Shown one piece after another: positions 17,550 through 24,122 of a stretch of DNA of 24,122 nucleotides. Origin of the DNA: Euryarchaeota archaeon UBA250 (lineage in GTDB: Archaea > Thermoplasmatota > Poseidoniia > Poseidoniales > Thalassarchaeaceae). The notes beneath the pieces are model-generated. The model saw only the letters and a list, made by a program, of their open reading frames with translations. It did not search any database and was not told the DNA's origin. The DNA lies in assembly GCA_002504845.1 (NCBI GenBank), contig DATW01000093.1:25046-49167 (forward strand). The letters run 5' to 3'. The translations under genes and the position numbers were made by a program. Within the stretch, counting starts at the first letter, position 1. Each line of letters opens with the position of its first letter.

Positions 17550-18686
17550 ATGGCAGAAATGTGGATTTCAATGGGCCCGCAACATCCGATGACCCATGGT
17601 CTCTGGACCCTGAAGGTAAAGGTGGATGGCGAAACTGTAGTCGACACCGAGCCCGATCTCGGATATATCCATCGCGGTGTCGAGAAGATATGCGAGGCTC
17701 GTGACTTCACTCAAATCACAACCTACTGTGACCGACTCTGCTATGCAAGTGCAAATACGTGGTCTCATGCCTACATTTACGCTGCTGAGGACTTGCTTGA
17801 GGTGGAAGTCCCCGAGAGGGCGGAGTATATCCGGCTAATCGCAGTCGAGCTTCAGAGAATCGCCAGCCATCTCATGTGGCTTGGTGCTTATGGGCCAGAT
17901 ATCGGAAACCTATCAATCATGGTCTGGTGTCTCAGAGAACGGGAGATGATGATGGATCTCCTTCAGGAATTAGGCGGATCAAGGATGCACTACAACTTCC
18001 CGAGAATCGGAGGAGTAAAGCGAGATCTTCCCTATGGTTTTGCACAGCGTGCCAGGGCTAAATTAGACCTCTTCAAGCAGAGAATCCAAGAATATGAATC
18101 GCTCTTCGATGAGAGCACAGTATTCCTCGTGCGAACCCAGGGTGTCGGATACACCAAAGCCGAAGAGATGGTCAATCATGGAGTAACCGGTCCAAATGTT
18201 CGAGCTGCAGGCGTTGACTATGACGTTCGTTGGGCTCATCCTTATTCGGTATATTCTGAGTTGGATTGGGCCCCTGCCGTCGAGAGGTCGTCAGTCAAGG
18301 GTGCTGATTGCTATGATCGGTACAGAGTACGAGTAACCGAGATGGTCGAATCAGCAAACATGGTTCTCGAGGCGATTGATAGAATCCCCGGTGGTTCTGA
18401 AACCCATCATGAACCAGGCGATCCCGCCATTCTTGCCAAGGCACCATCAAGAGCGCCAGAGGGAACATTCGGCTCTCATCATTTCGAAGATAGCAGAGGA
18501 GAGTCAATGTTTCATATCGTCGGGGGCGGAGATGGCCGGGGCAAGAACCCCTATCGAGTTTCCATACGTTCCCCCATGTTCATCACGTTACCTTACGCAT
18601 CGAAGTGCATGATTGGATACAAGGTTGCAGACATTCCCGCGATTATGGGGTCATTCGATCCCTGTATCGGAGAGACAGACAGGTGA
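17550..18686 (+). CDS. nuoD: Complex I subunit D (49-kDa subunit, quinone site)
   Basis: NuoD forms the quinone-reducing pocket together with NuoB and NuoH and is derived from the large subunit of NiFe hydrogenases. This protein has 378 residues, slightly shorter than the usual 380-410. The quinone-pocket residues are present: H12 and H16 in MGPQHPMTHG, and Y65 in DRLCYASANTW, equivalent to the conserved Tyr of the bovine 49-kDa subunit. Other matches are DLGYIHRGVEKICE, ELQRIASHLMWLGAYGPDIG, RMHYNFPRIGGVKRDLP and the C-terminal IMGSFDPCIGETDR. The nickel ligands of hydrogenases are absent, as expected. It ends nine bases before nuoH, with no nuoE, nuoF or nuoG between. Confidence 0.97.
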   Translation: MAEMWISMGPQHPMTHGLWTLKVKVDGETVVDTEPDLGYIHRGVEKICEARDFTQITTYCDRLCYASANTWSHAYIYAAEDLLEVEVPERAEYIRLIAVELQRIASHLMWLGAYGPDIGNLSIMVWCLREREMMMDLLQELGGSRMHYNFPRIGGVKRDLPYGFAQRARAKLDLFKQRIQEYESLFDESTVFLVRTQGVGYTKAEEMVNHGVTGPNVRAAGVDYDVRWAHPYSVYSELDWAPAVERSSVKGADCYDRYRVRVTEMVESANMVLEAIDRIPGGSETHHEPGDPAILAKAPSRAPEGTFGSHHFEDSRGESMFHIVGGGDGRGKNPYRVSIRSPMFITLPYASKCMIGYKVADIPAIMGSFDPCIGETDR

Positions 18687-18695
18687 GGGAGATAC

Positions 18696-20219
18696 ATGGC
18701 AAGTAGCGACTGGCTCAACATCAGGGGATGGATGGATTCCATTATTGGATGGACCCTCGATAAGACCCACAATCTGATGCCCTCCTCCGATATAGGCCTC
18801 GGGCCTCTGGGTTCAATCAATCTACAAGAGACGTTCTCCTCGATTCAGCCTGGCCTACATCTTTTCATATTCACGTCCGTGATGTGCACCGTTGTGTTCG
18901 CTACCATGATGATCACACTCATCGTAGTCCCCTATATTGAAAGGAAATTCATTGGGAGATTAATGGACAGATTAGGAAATACGATGAGCGCAAGGAGCCT
19001 GTGGGTAGGCGAAGGAGGCGTCACTGCTGGAGAATGGTGGAATTCCCTTCCATTTGGTCTCGGCGCACCAATAGGCATGGTCAACCGTGCACTCAACAAG
19101 AATTTTGGAAACGATCATCATACTGATTCCGTCACCAGAGTTGGAGACAGAGGATATCATGGAATTTGGTTCCTACTGCCCGGCTTCGTGGCTGCAGTGG
19201 CAGATTTCGTGAAATTCAATACGAAGGCGCATATTGTTCCAGATAAGGCTGACCGCTTAGTTTTCGAAGTCGCACCGGTGATAATCATCTCAACGACTGT
19301 GATGGTCTATGCATTCATCCCCTTCGGTCCGCACATATGGGCGGCAAATCCAGAACTTTCACTTGTCTTCATGATGGCCATATTCGGCGTTGCACCGTTG
19401 GGCGTATTCTTCGCAGGTTGGGCTTCAAACAACAAATACACCCTAATTGGCGGGATGCGTTCGGCCGCTCAGCTGACGGCTTACGAAATCCCATTACTCG
19501 TCACAGTACTCGGTATCGCTGTTTTGAGTGGTTCATTCAATATTATCGAAATAGTCGATTTCCAAATCCAATCGTCAGATACATGGAATATCTTCCTAAT
19601 GCCTCTTGGTGCAGTACTTTTCATCGTCACCATGATCGCAGAAGTAGAGCGCATACCGTTTGATATGCCTGAAGCAGAAGCAGAACTCGTTGAGGGGTGG
19701 TGGACAGAGTACGGAGGCATCCGTTGGGGTCTGATGTTTGCAGTTGAGATGATGCGTGCTTATGCAGCATGCATCCTATTCGCATTATTCTTCCTTGGTG
19801 GCTGGGAACTCCCTTTCCAAGACACACTCATCGGACTCCCTCTCGTCGGGGGCCTATTCGCAATCCTCGCGAAAATGACCCCTGGCATCGCTATCTTACT
19901 CATCAAGGCATATCTGATGTTTGCGCTCTTTGTTTGGGTACGTGCCTCTCTCCATCGAATCAGGACAGATCAGATATTGGAGTTCGGTTGGAGATACCTT
20001 CTGCCTCTCTCAATGCTCAATCTTGCCCTTGCGATGATCATGAGAGTTGCATTCTGGGATGGAGCATGGCCATTCTGGCTTGCCCCAGTTGTGACCCTTG
20101 CAAGCTTCGCCATATTCGTCGTACTAGCTATTGATGAGGATAAAGAGGCACTAGAGAGCTCGAACAGAATATACCATACACAGACACTCGAGAAGGCATA
20201 CCCGGGCAGGAGGGAGTAA
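18696..20219 (+). CDS. nuoH: Complex I subunit H with N-terminal extension and loop insertion
   Basis: NuoH lines the quinone chamber and couples quinone reduction to proton pumping. It is 507 residues long, against about 320-430 in most homologues. Family blocks include YIERKFIGRLMDRLG at about residue 80, ADFVKFNTKAHIVPDKADRLVFEVAP, GGMRSAAQLTAYEIPL, ERIPFDMPEAEAELVEGWWTEYGGIRW and the VRASLHRIRTDQILEFGWRYLLP C-terminal block. About 50 polar residues precede the first helix. Between DRLG (about 95) and the usual GILQ..AD block (from about 158) there is an extra segment of about 60 residues, replacing the short GPNRVGPxG loop. The family TKE..P motif reads TKAHIVP. Total hydrophobic span count is otherwise normal. 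Start supported by a GGTGAGGGAG ribosome site at the nuoD stop. Confidence 0.94.
   Translation: MASSDWLNIRGWMDSIIGWTLDKTHNLMPSSDIGLGPLGSINLQETFSSIQPGLHLFIFTSVMCTVVFATMMITLIVVPYIERKFIGRLMDRLGNTMSARSLWVGEGGVTAGEWWNSLPFGLGAPIGMVNRALNKNFGNDHHTDSVTRVGDRGYHGIWFLLPGFVAAVADFVKFNTKAHIVPDKADRLVFEVAPVIIISTTVMVYAFIPFGPHIWAANPELSLVFMMAIFGVAPLGVFFAGWASNNKYTLIGGMRSAAQLTAYEIPLLVTVLGIAVLSGSFNIIEIVDFQIQSSDTWNIFLMPLGAVLFIVTMIAEVERIPFDMPEAEAELVEGWWTEYGGIRWGLMFAVEMMRAYAACILFALFFLGGWELPFQDTLIGLPLVGGLFAILAKMTPGIAILLIKAYLMFALFVWVRASLHRIRTDQILEFGWRYLLPLSMLNLALAMIMRVAFWDGAWPFWLAPVVTLASFAIFVVLAIDEDKEALESSNRIYHTQTLEKAYPGRRE
20208..20215 (+). promoter_or_regulatory. Shine-Dalgarno sequence of nuoI
   Basis: GGAGGGAG-type sequence at the end of nuoH lies about seven bases before the ATG at 20223 and supports that start. 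Confidence 0.65.
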
Positions 20220-20222
20220 GCA

Positions 20223-21227
20223 ATGGAGCATTATGATTTCAGAAGCGGGCATCCACATGCCCAGCCCAATTTCAGGAATCTTGTAATCCGCCCTATGTGG
20301 ATCACTCTGAAGACGGCTCTGAGGACAATCCCCTTCGTCGGACGCCTACCATTCCTTCACAACGATTATCACAACAAGAGAGTCAGTATGACAGACGGGT
20401 TCACAGAGAGAAGAGTTGGCTCAGATCACGTTTCAATGAAGTGGGCGGATTCTGATTCCTACGCTGCCGATCGTGAAGCGACTGATGTGATGCCCTTCGT
20501 AGAGAGGCCCGTCACCGTCATGTACCCGTATGAGCGACTAGAAGATCTAGAGCCCTGGCTTTTCGTTCCTGGCGCTTACAATGGTCGAATCGGAATCATA
20601 TGGGAAACCTGCACTGCATGCAAAGCATGTGTGCGGGCCTGCCCGAATGACTGCCTACACATGACCACAGAGACAAGAGTCAATGTCCTGGATACAGCAG
20701 AAAAGGGAGATGAGTGGCACGGATATGGCGCAGATCTCGAGATCGGAGGCCATGCTGCCCTCCCAAGAAGCAACAATAGCGATGCAGAAAACTTTGATCT
20801 CGTAAACGACCACGTCGCAGCCCCTCAGGAGTATGATTTCGGGGAGGTAATCGATCTTACGGGCTCCACTGCCACGATAAAATGGCCTAACGGTGGCGGC
20901 GTCGAGGATATCCCCGTCACGGATCTGAAACCAGCTGAGCAGGACATAGTGTCTGGCCGAATTGACATTGGAAGATGCATGTTCTGCGGACTTTGTGCAG
21001 AGGCTTGCCCCTTCGAGTCATTCTTCATGACGAATGAGTACGATGGGATGTCTGGATATAGTCGACAAGATCTTTGGTTCGACGCGGACAGGACCAGAGT
21101 CCTCCCCTCTGTCCACAAAGAGAGAGTGGACATGGAGCTCGAGAAGAGAGCCAAGAAAGAGAAGACTAAGCGAGAGAAGAAGGCAGCAAAGGCAGCAAAG
21201 GCAGCCGAGGCCGCTTCAGGAGCATGA
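20223..21227 (+). CDS. nuoI: Complex I subunit I (2x 4Fe-4S) with insertion between cluster motifs
   Basis: NuoI is the ferredoxin-like subunit carrying clusters N6a and N6b, which relay electrons to N2. Both cluster motifs are complete: C130, C133, C136 and C140 in CTACKACVRACP, and C252, C255, C258 and C262 in CMFCGLCAEACP. The protein has 334 residues, about twice the usual size. The motif-to-motif distance is about 122 residues against about 40 in typical NuoI, so about 70-80 residues are inserted. Within the insert, residues about 203-239 (GEVIDLTGSTATIKWPNGGG, then IPVTDLKPAE) look like a small SH3/Tudor-like barrel. The first 128 residues are long for the family. The C-terminal 30 residues are lysine/alanine-rich. 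It lies between nuoH and nuoJ. Confidence 0.94.
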   Translation: MEHYDFRSGHPHAQPNFRNLVIRPMWITLKTALRTIPFVGRLPFLHNDYHNKRVSMTDGFTERRVGSDHVSMKWADSDSYAADREATDVMPFVERPVTVMYPYERLEDLEPWLFVPGAYNGRIGIIWETCTACKACVRACPNDCLHMTTETRVNVLDTAEKGDEWHGYGADLEIGGHAALPRSNNSDAENFDLVNDHVAAPQEYDFGEVIDLTGSTATIKWPNGGGVEDIPVTDLKPAEQDIVSGRIDIGRCMFCGLCAEACPFESFFMTNEYDGMSGYSRQDLWFDADRTRVLPSVHKERVDMELEKRAKKEKTKREKKAAKAAKAAEAASGA

Positions 21228-21231
21228 TTAG

Positions 21232-21498
21232 ATGTTCAGCCCCGAAGAAGTAGTCTTCCTCATATTAGCTGCGATAGCAATCGCAGGCGCAATTGGTTGC
21301 GTCTACGCTCGACGGGTAGCCCACTCCCTCCTCTCCCTGATGATGACCTTCCTAGCCGTCGCCGGTGTCTTCATACTCGCTGAGGCTGAGATGCTTGCAG
21401 CCATACAGATACTGGTATATCTTGGATCGGTTATGCTGGTCGTCCAATTCGGAGTCATGCTCACTCGACGTCAGATACAGGAGGGGGACATTGAATGA
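21232..21498 (+). CDS. nuoJ: Complex I subunit J, N-terminal half
   Basis: This 88-residue membrane protein matches the first three helices of NuoJ: an initial hydrophobic helix, the A.RRVAHSLLSLMMTFLAVAGVFILAEAEMLAAIQILVYLG block containing the conserved helix 2-3 region, and VMLVVQFGVML. Full-length NuoJ is about 165-200 residues, so this is only the N-terminal half. The next gene, which overlaps it by four bases (ATGA), supplies the rest. A comparable split into FpoJ N- and C-terminal proteins is known in Methanosarcina. An AGGAG at 21218-21222 precedes the ATG. Confidence 0.9.
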   Translation: MFSPEEVVFLILAAIAIAGAIGCVYARRVAHSLLSLMMTFLAVAGVFILAEAEMLAAIQILVYLGSVMLVVQFGVMLTRRQIQEGDIE

Positions 21499-21845
21499 GG
21501 GCGCTGGGTTTCCTAGCAAGGATCGGAGTAACTGTCCTCGTACTCGTGCTACTGAGTGAAACTATGGCATATGATGGCTGGTCAGATTCATCACAGCCCC
21601 CAACCACCTCGTCTTTTGCCTTCGCCATGTTGGATGACTGGAATATGATGACAGTTGTCCTGGGCCTCCTTCTTAGCATGGCAATGATCGGAGCTTCATA
21701 TCTTGTTAGAGATGAGAGATTAGCCAATCTTACATGGGATCTCGGACAAGAAGTTGAAACTCCGGAGATCGGACTCCCCCCCGCTGCTGCAAGACCGGCG
21801 CAATCTGCAGGATTACTCGAAGCCAATGGAGGCGAAGAGGAATGA
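21495..21845 (+). CDS. Complex I subunit J, C-terminal half
   Basis: The protein has 116 residues. It begins with a hydrophobic helix (about residues 3-21), has a polar loop, then a second helix (about 48-68: WNMMTVVLGLLLSMAMIGASYLV) and a soluble acidic tail rich in Ala, Pro and Glu. Sequence alone is weak, but size, two-helix layout and position between the nuoJ N-terminal half and nuoK fit helices 4-5 of NuoJ. It overlaps both neighbours by four bases (ATGA at 21495 and 21842), so all three are probably translationally coupled. The alternative is an unrelated small membrane protein in the operon. Confidence 0.75.
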   Translation: MRALGFLARIGVTVLVLVLLSETMAYDGWSDSSQPPTTSSFAFAMLDDWNMMTVVLGLLLSMAMIGASYLVRDERLANLTWDLGQEVETPEIGLPPAAARPAQSAGLLEANGGEEE

Positions 21846-22144
21846 TCGACCCATCCTGGGTCGCTGGATTAGCAGCCATCCTATTTGGCATTGGACTGAT
21901 TGGAACATTCTCCAGGAAGAATGGCATTGTAGTCCTGATGTGCATCGAACTCATGCTCAATGCCGCGAATCTCAACTTCGTTGCCGGCGCTCTAAATACA
22001 GGTGGCGTAGAAGGATGGGTCTACACTGCAGTGGCCATTGCCATAGCTGCTGCTGAAGTTGCCATTGGACTTGCAATTTTGCTCTCGCTTTACAGTACTC
22101 AGGAGACAATATCTCTTGATGAAGCTACTTTGCTGAGGAATTGA
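21842..22144 (+). CDS. nuoK: Complex I subunit K (antiporter-like, MrpC-related)
   Basis: NuoK is a three-helix proton-channel subunit related to MrpC of the Mrp antiporters. Its 100 residues equal the usual family length. Both buried glutamates needed for proton transfer in E. coli NuoK are present at the same positions: E36 in MCIELMLNAANLNF and E72 in AIAAAEVAIGLAI. The start overlaps the stop of the upstream gene by four bases. nuoL follows 11 bases later. Confidence 0.96.
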   Translation: MIDPSWVAGLAAILFGIGLIGTFSRKNGIVVLMCIELMLNAANLNFVAGALNTGGVEGWVYTAVAIAIAAAEVAIGLAILLSLYSTQETISLDEATLLRN

Positions 22145-22155
22145 GGTTAGATAAT

Positions 22156-24122
22156 ATGGGCGATAATCATCAACAGGAGTGGAATCTACTCCTCCCATTG
22201 TTGCCTGCATTGCTTATCGTCCCGATACTGGCAGTACTAGGGGTAGAACCACTAGACCTCGGCTTCGCTGCAATCCTTGCCCCCTTCCTCATGTTTCCGA
22301 TTGTCCTGCTAGTAGGACAGATTTGGAATGGAAATGAGGTATGGGTCGGGAAACTCAAGGAGGGTGGAATCCTCGCACTTGCATCATTAGCCATATCTTT
22401 CACAGCAGCTTTCTGGATGATCGTCCATTTCCTAGGTCTCCATGAAAAGAAAGTCCACGGCGACCCAATAACTTGGCTGAATTTCGATGTTCTGAGCCAT
22501 GATGGCACACAATGGAGTGTGGATGCCGGATTCACCAACATATCATTCGGGATATGGCTTGATTCTGTCAGCATCATGTTGTTATTCGTAGCAACATTCC
22601 TCTGCTTCCTAATTTGTTGGTTTGCAATAGGGTACATGACAACAGATGACATAAACTCAAATCGAAATCACCGATTCTTCGCTGAGTTCATCTTGTTCAG
22701 CATGGGTATGTTCGGCATGGTTCTCGCTGATAGCTTCCTTTGGCTATTCATATTCTGGGAGATCATGGGTCTATGCTCATACCTTCTCATCGGATTTTAC
22801 TATTGGAAAGAGAGCGCGGCCGCCGCTGCAAAGAAGGCCTTCATGACAACTAGAGTTGGAGATGTATTCCTCATGGTTGGTTTACTGATGCTTTACGATA
22901 TTTACGGATCCCTTGACTTCGCAGTCGTTTTCGATGACCCGTCCACCGGTGTCGGCGGAACGATAGTCGAGGCATCGAGACTACAGCCTGCTTTGCTAAT
23001 GTTGTTCATTGGTTGTGTCGGGAAGTCCGCTCAGTTCCCCCTACATGTCTGGCTGCCCGATGCGATGGAGGGGCCAACCCCCGTATCGGCGCTCATCCAC
23101 GCGGCTACGATGGTAAATGCAGGGCTCTACCTGGTGGCTCGAATGGTCCCATTTGTTGACGTATACCACCACGGTGTTCCAGGTATGGAAGAACTAGGTC
23201 TAATCGTTGCATGGATTGGAGGCATCACCGCATTTATGGCCGCTTCCATAGCATTCGTCCAGAATGACATCAAGAAGGTACTTGCTTACTCAACTATGAG
23301 TCAACTAGCGTACATATTCCTTGGTTTAGGATCCGCCCTATACCTGCTTGCCGCTGACCACCATCACGCTGGATACTTCGTTTTAGGAGGCGCTTTATTC
23401 CATCTTTTCAATCACGCAATGGCGAAAGGCATGCTCTTCATGGCCAGCGGTTCTGTGATACATGAAGTACACCATGCCCATCACGACTTACACCATCATG
23501 GGCACCATGACGATCACCATGAGGAGTTTGATCCACAGGACATGCGCAACATGGGCGGCCTAGCCTCTAAGATGCCAGTCACTTCAATTGCAATGATGCT
23601 CGGAAGCATGTCCATCATCGGGATACCTCTTGTGGGCGGATTCTGGTCAAAGGAGGCGATAATCGCTGAAACTTGGCTCGGCGCGCTCGAATACGAACCA
23701 CTGTTGCTGGGTCCTGCGATCCTTGCGGTCATGACTGCAGGTATGACGGGCTTCTACATGACCAGGATGTGGATGATGACCTTTGCAGGCCAGCCCAAAC
23801 ACGAAGCATCTGCGCATGTCCACGAATCAACCCCATGGATCAAGACCCCGCTTGTCACGCTCTCCATCGTCACCGCAACAACCGGTGCTCTCCTGGCATC
23901 CTTTCATGTAGGCGAGTTCCTCAGTGGCGAGGAAGCAGGATTCCATCTGGGCATAGTTGATGCACTGAAGCATACTTTCTTCCCAGAAAAACAGGCTCTA
24001 ATGGTAGTAGGATACATTACAATCGCATTATCCTCCTTGGTAGGCCCAATCATCGCTATGAAGGTCCACGGCGGCAAACTTGCTGATGGCGAGTCAGCCA
24101 ACGGAATAGTCGCGTGGCTAGT
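22156..24122 (+). CDS. nuoL: Complex I subunit L (antiporter-like), 3' end outside window
   Basis: This frame starts at ATG 22156, with GAGGT at 22143-22147, and stays open to the window end: 655 residues are seen. NuoL is the distal proton-pumping antiporter subunit. The proton-path residues are present: E202 in FWEIMGLCSYLLIGFYY and K290 in GKSAQFPLHVWLPDAMEGPTP, equivalent to E144 and K229 of E. coli NuoL. The offset shows about 58 extra N-terminal residues, with one or two added helices and a loop. A histidine-rich insertion, 12 His in 20 residues from about 436, lies before DMRNMGGLASKMP. The segment after GGFWSKEAIIAE matches the family too. nuoM and nuoN are expected next, outside the window. 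Confidence 0.95.
   Translation, partial: MGDNHQQEWNLLLPLLPALLIVPILAVLGVEPLDLGFAAILAPFLMFPIVLLVGQIWNGNEVWVGKLKEGGILALASLAISFTAAFWMIVHFLGLHEKKVHGDPITWLNFDVLSHDGTQWSVDAGFTNISFGIWLDSVSIMLLFVATFLCFLICWFAIGYMTTDDINSNRNHRFFAEFILFSMGMFGMVLADSFLWLFIFWEIMGLCSYLLIGFYYWKESAAAAAKKAFMTTRVGDVFLMVGLLMLYDIYGSLDFAVVFDDPSTGVGGTIVEASRLQPALLMLFIGCVGKSAQFPLHVWLPDAMEGPTPVSALIHAATMVNAGLYLVARMVPFVDVYHHGVPGMEELGLIVAWIGGITAFMAASIAFVQNDIKKVLAYSTMSQLAYIFLGLGSALYLLAADHHHAGYFVLGGALFHLFNHAMAKGMLFMASGSVIHEVHHAHHDLHHHGHHDDHHEEFDPQDMRNMGGLASKMPVTSIAMMLGSMSIIGIPLVGGFWSKEAIIAETWLGALEYEPLLLGPAILAVMTAGMTGFYMTRMWMMTFAGQPKHEASAHVHESTPWIKTPLVTLSIVTATTGALLASFHVGEFLSGEEAGFHLGIVDALKHTFFPEKQALMVVGYITIALSSLVGPIIAMKVHGGKLADGESANGIVAWL

Noticed and set aside
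1..24122. CRISPR array, insertion sequence, prophage or toxin-antitoxin system
   Set aside because: No regularly spaced direct repeats, transposase, integrase or small paired genes were seen. Genes are collinear and gaps short.
22156..24122. Reading nuoL as an Mrp antiporter MrpA subunit
   Set aside because: Position after nuoK in a full nuo operon and the NuoL-type DMRNMGGL and GGFWSKEAII blocks favour NuoL; no mrp genes are adjacent.

Overview
The window reads as archaeal chromosome, most likely a Thermoplasmatota lineage close to Marine Group II (Candidatus Poseidoniales). The lineage is an inference. Supporting observations are a eukaryote/archaea-type ribosomal protein L15e, a tRNA 3' end with the G72/A73 signature of archaeal tRNA-Tyr and an encoded CCA, a complex I operon that passes from nuoD directly to nuoH without nuoEFG, a nuoJ split in two, and several very large secreted or membrane-anchored beta-rich proteins. 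All genes lie on the + strand. Coding is dense: no gap exceeds about 115 bases, so there is no long gene-free stretch.

Region 1 (1-1008) is informational. It holds the last 22 bases of a tRNA, then rpl15e behind a good Shine-Dalgarno sequence, then an 86-residue PRC-barrel protein.

Region 2 (1074-15722) holds five envelope genes. In order they are: a secreted PKD-type protein with one membrane span and a cytoplasmic C-terminal zinc ribbon; a 1463-residue exported protein with a degenerate repeat; a small single-span protein whose GTG start overlaps the stop of the previous gene; a 1458-residue membrane-anchored KP-43-like subtilisin protease with CARDB/Ig-like stalk domains; and an 891-residue membrane-anchored protein of seven about 115-residue beta domains. 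All have export signals or single membrane anchors. Together they suggest a cell-surface assembly, or a protein-degrading surface complex. Function is recognisable only for the protease.

Region 3 (15807 to the window end) is a tightly packed respiratory complex I operon, nuoA-B-C-D-H-I-J(N)-J(C)-K-L, with nuoL cut by the window end. Gaps are 3-13 bases, or ATGA overlaps of 4 bases. Cluster ligands, quinone-pocket residues and proton-channel residues are present. The NADH-oxidising module is not encoded between nuoD and nuoH, so the electron donor is probably not NADH through NuoEFG. Three subunits carry unusual insertions: NuoH (about 60 residues after its first helix), NuoI (about 70 extra residues between the two 4Fe-4S motifs, partly resembling an SH3/Tudor-like barrel) and NuoL (a histidine-rich loop). 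These insertions and the uncharacterised surface-protein set are the most interesting content.
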